Positions 44,142-51,134 of a stretch of DNA of 64,000 nt are shown here, one piece after another; the first letter of the stretch is position 1; each line of letters starts with the position of its first letter. Origin of the DNA: Pseudorhodoplanes sp. (GTDB taxonomy: Bacteria; Pseudomonadota; Alphaproteobacteria; Rhizobiales; Xanthobacteraceae); NCBI GenBank assembly GCA_022843165.1, contig JALHOD010000001.1, forward strand, positions 313,678 through 377,677, read 5' to 3'. The notes beneath the pieces were generated by a model. The model had not been told where the DNA came from. It was given only the letters and a program-made list of their open reading frames with translations, and did no database searches. A program made the translations under genes and the position numbers.

Positions 44142-46025
44142 CTATTCCGCCGCCTCCAGCTTGCCGTTGGCTTCGAAGCGTGCGCCGAGGCTGCAGGCCG
44201 CACGCACGCCTTCACCGACCGGAGTCAGGTCGGCGCGCCTGTCGCCGCGCGAGACCGGCGCACCCTGCTCCCACTTGCTGGCCTTTTCGGCCGCTTCCAG
44301 CACGCGCAGATAGCTCACTGACTTGAGTTGCTGTTTGGTGTGGGTCTCCGCGCCATCCCGCATGGCGTTGATGCGGCGGATTTCAAACGGATCGAGACCG
44401 AGCTTCTCGGCGCAGATGTCGAGATGGGATTCAGTGGCAAACTGCGTCTGCAACGCACCGAAAGATCGGAACGCGCCCGAGGGCGTGTTGTTGGTGTAGA
44501 TGCCGTAGGTATCGACCTGCAGGTTCGGGATATTGTACGGGCCGGCGCCGAGAATGGCGGCCTTGCGCATCACGCCTTCGGTGGAGAGGCCATACGCGCC
44601 GCCGTCGCAGATCATCTTCAGCGACACCGCCTTGATGCGGCCCTCGCGCGTCAGTCCCATGCGCAGGACGGTTTTTGAGGGATGCCGCTTGGCGGTGGAA
44701 ATGATCGATTCCTCGCGGGTGAACACCAGCCGCACCGGCCGCCGCGTCTTCATTGCCATCAGGGCCAGCATGCCCTGATAGATCATGTCTTCCTTGCCGC
44801 CGAAGCCACCGCCCACCGGGCTCATTATGAAACGGACCTTGTTGATCGGCTTGGCGATGATCTTCGCCAGCATGTGGCGGTGATGGGTGATGTTCTGGCT
44901 GGGCGAAATCACCGTCACCACGCCATCGGGATCGACATAGGCAAGGCCCGCTTCCGGCTCGAGATAGGCATGCTCGATCGGCTGGGTGGAATAGGTTTCT
45001 TCCACCACCAGATCGGATTCGGCAAAGCCGCGCGCGATATCTCCCTTGCGGATCGGGATATGCTTGGTGACGTTGTCGGGCGCGTAATCGTGAATGACCG
45101 GCGCGCCCGACTGCATCGCGGCCTCCGCATCGAACAGGGCCGCCAACAGCTTGTAGACCACCTTGATCTTCGAAAGCGCCTTGCGCGCGATCACTGCGTC
45201 TTCCGCCGCCACCGCCGCCACGGCCTCGCCGACATAACGCACCTTGCCGCGCGCCATGATGGGCTGATCGTGCACGAACACGCCGAAACCATCCTCGCCC
45301 GGCACGTCGGCCCAGGTAATGACGCCCTCGACGCCCTCCATGGCTTCCGCTTCGGAGGTGTCGATCGATTCGATCAGCGCATGTGGATGCGGCGAGCGCA
45401 GCACCTGCAGATGCAGCATGTCCGGCATCACCATGTCGCCGGCATATTTCAGCGCGCCGGAAACCTTGCTCGGCGCATCCAGACGGCGGACATTGGCGCC
45501 GATATATTTGCCGTCCGCAGTCTCGTCCTCGGCCAGAGCGGTGACCGGAAGCTTGCCATTCTGCACGTCACGGGCGAGTTCGACCGCGTCAAAAATCTTC
45601 TGATAGCCGGTGCAGCGGCAGATATTTCCGCCGAGACGCTCCTTGATCTCCTCGCGATCGGCGAAGGGATTGATGCGGATCGCCGCCGTCGCCGCCATCA
45701 CCATGCCGGGAATGCAGTAGCCGCATTGGCTGGCGCCGGCCTTGTGAAACGCCTTCTGCAGCACCGACAATTCGCCGGTCCTAGTCAGCGCTTCCACCGT
45801 CTCGATGGTCTTGCCCTGCGCCTTGCCGACCGGAACCATGCAGGACTTGAACAGCACACCATCGATAAACACCGAGCAGGTGCCGCATTCGCCGGCCCCG
45901 CAGCCTTCCTTTGCGCCGGTGAGATGAAGATCGTCGCGCAGGAAGTCCAGCAGGCGCTGATGCGGCTTCGCCGCCCGCGCGATCTTGCGGCCGTTGATTG
46001 TGGCTTCGATCCGCATCTCAGGCAT
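44142..46025 (-). CDS. Molybdenum hydroxylase, fused [2Fe-2S] plus N-terminal molybdopterin subunit
   Basis: This is a 627-residue fusion. Residues 1-165 form a two-cluster ferredoxin subunit (Cys42, 47, 50 and 62 in GCGAGECGTC...SC, then CGYCIPG and CRCTGY). Residues ~185-590 are the N-terminal half of a molybdopterin subunit (GALKYAGDMVMPDMLHLQVL; SPVGGGFGGKEDMIYQGMLA; GAFRSFGALQTQ). The last ~40 residues (after SKWEQG) look like a linker. ATG 46025 has GGAGG six bases upstream and overlaps the FAD-subunit gene by 8 bp. With the NdhM-like and FAD subunits it should form a hydroxylase that adds water-derived oxygen to a heteroaromatic or aldehyde substrate. Confidence 0.82.
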   Translation of the reverse strand: MPEMRIEATINGRKIARAAKPHQRLLDFLRDDLHLTGAKEGCGAGECGTCSVFIDGVLFKSCMVPVGKAQGKTIETVEALTRTGELSVLQKAFHKAGASQCGYCIPGMVMAATAAIRINPFADREEIKERLGGNICRCTGYQKIFDAVELARDVQNGKLPVTALAEDETADGKYIGANVRRLDAPSKVSGALKYAGDMVMPDMLHLQVLRSPHPHALIESIDTSEAEAMEGVEGVITWADVPGEDGFGVFVHDQPIMARGKVRYVGEAVAAVAAEDAVIARKALSKIKVVYKLLAALFDAEAAMQSGAPVIHDYAPDNVTKHIPIRKGDIARGFAESDLVVEETYSTQPIEHAYLEPEAGLAYVDPDGVVTVISPSQNITHHRHMLAKIIAKPINKVRFIMSPVGGGFGGKEDMIYQGMLALMAMKTRRPVRLVFTREESIISTAKRHPSKTVLRMGLTREGRIKAVSLKMICDGGAYGLSTEGVMRKAAILGAGPYNIPNLQVDTYGIYTNNTPSGAFRSFGALQTQFATESHLDICAEKLGLDPFEIRRINAMRDGAETHTKQQLKSVSYLRVLEAAEKASKWEQGAPVSRGDRRADLTPVGEGVRAACSLGARFEANGKLEAAE

Positions 46026-46935
46026 AGCTCGCCTCCAGTTCAGGCGTGAGCACGGCATGTCCACCGGCGCGCCGCACCGCATTGACCAGTCCACGCATGA
46101 CAAAGCCGCGCACCACCTCGCGCCGGTATTCCTGCCGCGTGCGCGACTGCACCAGATGCACCGGCATCTCCGCCGCCTGCTCCAGACGCCCCTCATCCAG
46201 GGGGCCGGACAGCAGAAACTTTTCGACCTCGGCCAGCCGCAGCGGCACCGGCCCGATGCCGCCAATCGCCAGCCGCACGTCCTCAAAACGCTTGCCGCTG
46301 GCGTCCAGCTTGACCAGCGTGGCGAGGCAGACCAGTGAAATCACCAGCGAACGGCGATGGCCGACCTTCTCGAAGCTGCCGCCATAGCCGGGCAACGATT
46401 CACATTCGATCGCGGTGAGAATCTCGCCCTCAGCCATCTCGCTGCGGCCGGGGCCGGTGATGAACAGGTCGAGCGGCAGACGCCGCTTTGAAATTCTGCC
46501 GTTGCTGCGCGAAGCCAATTCGACCTCGGCCTTGTGCGCCACCAGCGGCGGAATGCCGTCGCCGGCAGGCGACGCGTTTACAATGTTGCCACCGATGGTG
46601 GCGGATTCGCGCAACTGGTCGTCGGCGAACCACACCGCACAGCGCGGCATGCAGGGCAATGCCCGGGCAAGCTGCGGATCGTCAAGAAAACGCTGGATCG
46701 GCATGGCGGCCCCAAACCGCGTACGCTTGTCGTCGATTTTCTTGTCGTTGAGCTCGGGAATGCCGGCGATGTCGATCAGAACCGGAATCTCGACATCGCC
46801 CGCACGGCCTTCCCGCGCCCAAGGATAAATATCGGTCGCGCCGGCCACGAGCTTGTAACGCCCGCGATGGCTTTCCATCGCGGCGAAAGCCTCATCGAGG
46901 GTTTTCGGCATCAGATATTCGTCGCAGAACAGCAT
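46018..46935 (-). CDS. Molybdenum hydroxylase, FAD-binding subunit
   Basis: This is a 305-residue FAD subunit of the xanthine dehydrogenase family (CoxM/NdhF type). FAD motifs are RYKLVAGATDIYPWAREG (usually AGGTDL) and ESATIGGNIVNASPAGDGIP. The C-terminal CO-dehydrogenase flavoprotein domain follows (ITGPGRSEMAEGEILTAIEC). ATG 46935 has GGGAG five bases upstream and is preferred to ATG 46953. It passes electrons from the Fe-S clusters to NAD(P) or another acceptor and is first in the hydroxylase gene set. Confidence 0.87.
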   Translation of the reverse strand: MLFCDEYLMPKTLDEAFAAMESHRGRYKLVAGATDIYPWAREGRAGDVEIPVLIDIAGIPELNDKKIDDKRTRFGAAMPIQRFLDDPQLARALPCMPRCAVWFADDQLRESATIGGNIVNASPAGDGIPPLVAHKAEVELASRSNGRISKRRLPLDLFITGPGRSEMAEGEILTAIECESLPGYGGSFEKVGHRRSLVISLVCLATLVKLDASGKRFEDVRLAIGGIGPVPLRLAEVEKFLLSGPLDEGRLEQAAEMPVHLVQSRTRQEYRREVVRGFVMRGLVNAVRRAGGHAVLTPELEASYA

Positions 46936-46953
46936 CGTCTCTCCCTTGCCCAT

Positions 46954-47060
46954 CCCCGCAAGCGAGGATGGCGGTCGCCGGAGGCGGCCGGGGTGGGGGG
47001 CGCTCTTGTTCACCCATCCCGGCTCGCTTTGCGCGCAAACCCTCCCCCTGACGGGGAGGG
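46954..47060. repeat. GC-rich intergenic element with terminal hairpin
   Basis: This ~107-bp stretch between the alcohol dehydrogenase and FAD-subunit genes differs in texture from its neighbours, with runs such as GGGGTGGGGGGCGC. It ends in a perfect 8-bp stem CCCTCCCC-ctgac-GGGGAGGG at 47040-47060. Elements of this style recur between genes in many alphaproteobacterial genomes. Only one copy is seen here, so repeat status rests on general experience. It could act as a terminator or processing site within the operon. Confidence 0.4.
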
Positions 47061-47069
47061 ATCACGTCA

Positions 47070-48236
47070 TCACTCCGCCGCGACCTTGTGCGCGGAGGAC
47101 ATTTTCGCTTTCACTACCACCTTGATCGCATCTTCCACGCGATCCTTGGCATAGCGGATCGCGGTCGGCAGATCTTCCAGCGGGAAGGTGTGGGTGTGGA
47201 TCTTGGTGGCGTCAAAACGCTTCTGCTTCATGAAGGCTTCGGCCCGGTGCGTGGCAGTCTTGCCCTCGCCACGGATGCCGTAGACGTAGATGTTGTTGCG
47301 GACGATATGCGCGATATCGACCGGCGCATCCTCATGCGGGAAAGCTGCGAGGCAAACCTTGCCGCCGCGATTGACCATCTTGATCGCATCGTTGAAGCCG
47401 TTTGGCGCCGCCGAGCATTCGACAACATAGTCAACGCCCTTGCCGCCATTCAGCTTCTTCACGGCCGCAACGACGTCCGGGTCCTTGCGGATGTTGACGA
47501 CGTGATCGGCGCCCAGTTCGAGGCCGATTTGCAGGCGGTTGTCACGGGTGCCGGTGAGAATGACCGGCTGCGCGCCGAGCGCCTTGGCAACCGCGACGCC
47601 GAGAAGGCCGATCGGGCCGGGGCCCGTGACCACGACGCTTTCACCGGCGACCAGGCCGCCGAGTTCGGTGAGGCCGTACATCGCGGTGCCTGCGGTCACC
47701 ACAAGAGTGGCTTCCTCGTCCGACATATCGTCGGGAATCGCAACCAGCGTGTTGATGTGGTTGACCTGATACTCGCAGAATCCGCCGTCGGTCGTGAAGC
47801 CGTTGGCGCGATGGCCCTTGTCGACCTCGCCGTAATTCAGACCGTAGTTGTGGCAGGACGTGTACATGCCCTCGCGGCAGCGCTTGCACTGGCCACAACC
47901 AGCGTGAATTTCGACCGTAACGCGCTGGCCGATCTTGTACTCGTCCACGCCCGGTCCGGTCGCCACCACCGTGCCCATATATTCATGGCCTGGCGTGAAA
48001 TTCTTGTTGTGCGGCATGCCGCCCTGAATCATTGCGGGCGGACCGTGATAGATGATCTCGAGATCGGTCGCGCAGATTGCCACCGCGTCGATGCGCACCA
48101 GCACCTCCGCTCTTTTCGGCACCGGCACTGCCTTGTCCTTGAGCGTAAGCTCGCCCGGATTTCCGAGCACCCACGCCTTCATGGTGTCGGGAATCGGAAA
48201 ATCCTTGCTCGTCTTCACTCCGGGTGGCGCGTACAT
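47070..48236 (-). CDS. Zinc-dependent alcohol dehydrogenase (MDR family)
   Basis: This is a 388-residue medium-chain dehydrogenase. Catalytic zinc ligands are Cys in AICATDLE and His-Glu in PGHEYMG. The structural zinc site is CGQCKRCREGMYTSC. The NAD motif is VVVTGPGPIGLLGVAVAKAL. ATG 48236 is spaced seven bases from AGGAGG; an earlier ATG is too close to it. It lies 37 bp after the IclR regulator gene and precedes the hydroxylase genes, so it probably oxidises an alcohol to a ketone or aldehyde in the same pathway. Confidence 0.9.
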   Translation of the reverse strand: MYAPPGVKTSKDFPIPDTMKAWVLGNPGELTLKDKAVPVPKRAEVLVRIDAVAICATDLEIIYHGPPAMIQGGMPHNKNFTPGHEYMGTVVATGPGVDEYKIGQRVTVEIHAGCGQCKRCREGMYTSCHNYGLNYGEVDKGHRANGFTTDGGFCEYQVNHINTLVAIPDDMSDEEATLVVTAGTAMYGLTELGGLVAGESVVVTGPGPIGLLGVAVAKALGAQPVILTGTRDNRLQIGLELGADHVVNIRKDPDVVAAVKKLNGGKGVDYVVECSAAPNGFNDAIKMVNRGGKVCLAAFPHEDAPVDIAHIVRNNIYVYGIRGEGKTATHRAEAFMKQKRFDATKIHTHTFPLEDLPTAIRYAKDRVEDAIKVVVKAKMSSAHKVAAE

Positions 48237-48273
48237 CCCCATTCCTCCTGTTGCGATATGCAATGCTTGAATA

Positions 48274-49152
48274 TCAGACGGCGACTTTCGGCTTCAGTGT
48301 CGAAACCGGTGTTTGAGAGCTTGGCTCGCCAAGTTCGGCGTTCAGCGCCGATGTGGCGGCCATGATTTCGTTCTGCACGAGCTTGAGATGCTCGTCCGAC
48401 GCGCGCATGGCCGGGGTCGAGGCGCTGATCGCGCCGACCACCGCGCCGGCATGATCGCGGATCGCGGAGCCGACGCAAATCACGCCGGGCTGGAATTCCT
48501 CACGGTCCATCGCGTAGCCGTTGCGCCGGACATGGCGCAGTTCTTCGATGAAGGTGTCGAAATCCGTGATGGTGTATTCGGTGAACCGCTTCATCGTCTG
48601 GGCAGACAAGATGCGGCGAATGTGATCTTCGGTCAGCCAGGCCAGCATCGCCTTGCCGGTCGCCGTCGCATGCGGTGCATCGGACTTTCCGAGCACACCG
48701 GTATCGACACGCACCGCATGCCGCGCATCGCGCTTCATCAAGGTCACGATCGTGTCGCTCTGCAGCACCGCAAGATGCACGGTCTCGCCGGTGACCGCGT
48801 TGATACGGTCGATGTGATGCTGGGCGCGGCGCGGCAGATCAACCTGCCGCAGGCAGGCCTGGCCGAGATAGAGCACCCGCGCACCCAGCGCATAGGATCG
48901 GCGACCGGGGACTTTCGCGACGTAACCCCAGTTCACCAAAGTCGATAGCAGATGATGGCAGGTCGACACATTGAGCGACGTGCGCCGCGACAGTTCTGTG
49001 AGTGCGGCTTCGCCGCCCGCTTCCGCCAATGCTTCGAGCAGGCCCAGCGCGCGGTCCACCGACTGGATGCTGTTGCGGGCAACAGGCTTCAGCGGCTCCG
49101 GCTGCGTCCCAAGCACGATCGGTTCATTGCTGGCTGCAATTGCGTCAGACAC
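48274..49152 (-). CDS. IclR-family transcriptional regulator
   Basis: This is a 292-residue regulator. Its N-terminal winged helix covers NSIQSVDRALGLLEALAEAG, ALTELSRRTSLNVSTCHHLL and VNWGYVAKVPGRRSYALGAR. The C-terminal effector domain includes PHATATGKAMLAWL, GYAMDREEFQPGVICVGSAI and AGAVVGAISASTP. The start is GTG 49152 behind AAGGGAAA. It heads the alcohol dehydrogenase/hydroxylase/ThDP operon and probably controls it and itself through the palindrome 84 bp upstream. Confidence 0.92.
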   Translation of the reverse strand: MSDAIAASNEPIVLGTQPEPLKPVARNSIQSVDRALGLLEALAEAGGEAALTELSRRTSLNVSTCHHLLSTLVNWGYVAKVPGRRSYALGARVLYLGQACLRQVDLPRRAQHHIDRINAVTGETVHLAVLQSDTIVTLMKRDARHAVRVDTGVLGKSDAPHATATGKAMLAWLTEDHIRRILSAQTMKRFTEYTITDFDTFIEELRHVRRNGYAMDREEFQPGVICVGSAIRDHAGAVVGAISASTPAMRASDEHLKLVQNEIMAATSALNAELGEPSSQTPVSTLKPKVAV

Positions 49153-49236
49153 GGCGTTTCCCTTTGGCTTTTTATGGCGATCAGGAAAAAGCCGCGGGTG
49201 CCCGAAGTCAAGAGTTTTTCAACATCGTAAATCTCA

Positions 49237-49253
49237 ATTTCACATTATGAAAT
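49237..49253. promoter_or_regulatory. Candidate IclR operator
   Basis: ATTTCACATTATGAAAT is a palindrome with perfect 6-bp arms ATTTCA/TGAAAT and a 5-bp centre, in an AT-rich stretch 84 bp upstream of the iclR-type gene. Size and composition fit IclR-family operators. There is no second copy upstream of other genes in the window. Confidence 0.45.
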
Positions 49254-49301
49254 ATATTGAAAACCAATGAATTGATTGCACGCCAAGATTAATCAATCTG
49301 T

Positions 49302-50225
49302 TCAATGCGATACCAATCGCAACGCCTCCGGCGCGTAGTTCTCACGAGCTTCAGCGAATAGTGGCTGCACTGCTGCGACGAATTGCGTGTGTTCGACCTC
49401 CGTCAGCTCCGCGACCTCGCAGCCCTCGGCGCGGATGACCGCCATCGCTTCTTCCTCCTCGGCAATCGCCAGATCGCGCTGGAACACGACGGCATCCTTC
49501 ACCGCCTGCTGCATCGCGCGCTGCAGCGGCACCGGCCAGCTCTCATAGGACGCGCGATGCAGGAAGACCGGCCGCGATACATAGAAATGACCGGTCAAGG
49601 TGTGGAAGCGATGATACTTGTGCGCACCATAGGTGACGGTGTTGGCGAGCGGATTTTCCTGCGCGTCGATCTCGCCGGCCACGATGGCCTTGAGGGCTTC
49701 GGTCAAGTCCCATCGCAGAGGCGTCGCGCCCAGCAATTCGAAAGTGCGCGCCTGCACCTTGCTCGGCAGCACGCGAATGGTCATGCCCGCGATGTCGGCG
49801 GGCGTGCGAATGGGTTTCACCTTGTTGGAGACATGCCTAAAGCCGTTCTCGAACCAGCCGAGAATGCGATAGCCGACACGCTCCTCGATCTTCTGCACGA
49901 AAAAGGTGCCCATCTCTCCGTCGATGGCGGCGCGCGCCTTGTCGCGGTCGGAGAACAGGAACGGCAGGTCGGCGATGCCGAGTTCGGGCACCCGGTCGGT
50001 CAGATAACTTGAAGATTGGTAGCCGAGGTTGAGAATGCCGCTCTCGACCAGCCAGAGAATGTCCTCCGAGCGGTAGCCGAAATCCATGATGTTCCAGACA
50101 TACTTCACGTCCACGTCGGCGCCGAATTCGGCCTCCAGCCGGTCGCCGATGAACTTGAGCGCCTTGCTGAAACAGGTGGTCGCCGGGCCGTAACCACCCA
50201 TGCGGATTTGTATCTTCGCGGCCAT
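49302..50225 (-). CDS. TRAP-type (DctP-like) solute-binding protein lacking a signal peptide
   Basis: This is a 307-residue DctP-family protein. It has GYGPATTCFSKALKFIGDRL, GILNLGYQSSSYLTDRVPEL, ADLPFLFSDRDKARAAIDGE, MTIRVLPSKVQARTFELLGA and GEIDAQENPLANTVTYGAHK. The Arg of the carboxylate-binding site is likely in MTIRVLPS. The protein starts MAAKIQIRMGG with no export signal, and AGGAAG is correctly placed before this ATG. No DctQ or DctM permease gene is nearby. It is either a cytoplasmic relative used for sensing or has an unconventional N-terminus. Confidence 0.8.
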   Translation of the reverse strand: MAAKIQIRMGGYGPATTCFSKALKFIGDRLEAEFGADVDVKYVWNIMDFGYRSEDILWLVESGILNLGYQSSSYLTDRVPELGIADLPFLFSDRDKARAAIDGEMGTFFVQKIEERVGYRILGWFENGFRHVSNKVKPIRTPADIAGMTIRVLPSKVQARTFELLGATPLRWDLTEALKAIVAGEIDAQENPLANTVTYGAHKYHRFHTLTGHFYVSRPVFLHRASYESWPVPLQRAMQQAVKDAVVFQRDLAIAEEEEAMAVIRAEGCEVAELTEVEHTQFVAAVQPLFAEARENYAPEALRLVSH

Positions 50226-50291
50226 TCACAGCTTCCTTTCGCACCGATTTTCACCTAATCGAAAGCAGGCCGGTGCCAGAAAGCACATTGC

Positions 50292-51134
50292 ATGAATGAT
50301 ACACGCAATTTCAAGTTGGCCGGAGTGATGGGCTGGCCGGTGGCGCAGTCGCGCTCCCCGAGGCTGCATGGCTATTGGCTCGCTCATTACGGCATTGCGG
50401 GCGCCTATGTGCCGCTGCCGGTCGCGCCCGAGCGGCTGGCCGATGCACTGAAAGGTTTGCCCGCGCTCGGATTTGCTGGCTGCAACGTCACCATTCCGCA
50501 CAAGCTCGACGTGCTGAAGCTGGTCGACAAAGTCGATCCGCTGGCGGCCCGCATCGGCGCCGTGAACACCGTCGTCGTCGAGCAAGACGGTTCATTGTCC
50601 GGGTTCAATACCGACGGCTACGGCTTTGTCGAAAGCCTGCGCGCCATCCGCAAGGACTGGACAGCCGGCGCCGGTCCGGTCGTTGTCCTCGGCGCCGGCG
50701 GCGGCGCGCGCGCGATTGTCGTTACCCTGGTCGCCGAGGGCGCAAGCGAAGTGAGATTGCTCAATCGCACCGAGGCTGGCGCGCAGGAACTGGCCTCCGC
50801 CGTCGGCCCGCAGGTTCGCGTGCTTCCGTGGGATACGCGCACCGACGCGCTCCACGGCGCTGCGTTGCTGGTCAACACCACCAGCCAGGGCATGGTCGGA
50901 CAGCCGCCGCTCGACATCGCGCTCGACGCGCTGCCGAAGACCGCTCTGGTCAGCGATATTGTCTACAATCCGCTGATCACGCCGCTGCTTGCGGCCGCAA
51001 GGGCACGCGGCAACACCATCGTCGACGGGCTCGGCATGCTGCTGCATCAGGCGCGGCCGGCCTTTCGCGCCTTTTACGGCGTAATGCCAGACGTCACGCC
51101 CGACCTTCGGAAAGCAGTCGAATCGACGCTGTGA
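50292..51134 (+). CDS. aroE: Shikimate dehydrogenase family protein
   Basis: This is a 280-residue shikimate/quinate dehydrogenase. Substrate motifs are GWPVAQSRSPRLHGYWLAHY, the catalytic Lys in CNVTIPHKLD and the Asp in FNTDGYGFVESL. The NADP domain has VVVLGAGGGARAIVVTLVAE and LLNRTEAGAQELAS. It would reduce 3-dehydroshikimate in aromatic amino acid biosynthesis. It lies alone on the plus strand between a catabolic operon and an efflux operon, not beside coaE or dnaQ as is usual in alphaproteobacteria. Its stop codon abuts the convergent RND pump stop with no intergenic space. Confidence 0.9.
   Translation: MNDTRNFKLAGVMGWPVAQSRSPRLHGYWLAHYGIAGAYVPLPVAPERLADALKGLPALGFAGCNVTIPHKLDVLKLVDKVDPLAARIGAVNTVVVEQDGSLSGFNTDGYGFVESLRAIRKDWTAGAGPVVVLGAGGGARAIVVTLVAEGASEVRLLNRTEAGAQELASAVGPQVRVLPWDTRTDALHGAALLVNTTSQGMVGQPPLDIALDALPKTALVSDIVYNPLITPLLAAARARGNTIVDGLGMLLHQARPAFRAFYGVMPDVTPDLRKAVESTL

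Noticed and set aside
44139-44142. A frameshift splitting one molybdopterin gene
   Set aside because: The upstream gene ends in a linker unlike the family, and the downstream gene starts with its own ATG at the conserved RGRGVAG segment. The size split matches known L/M subunits. A genuine split is favoured, though sequence confirmation would help.
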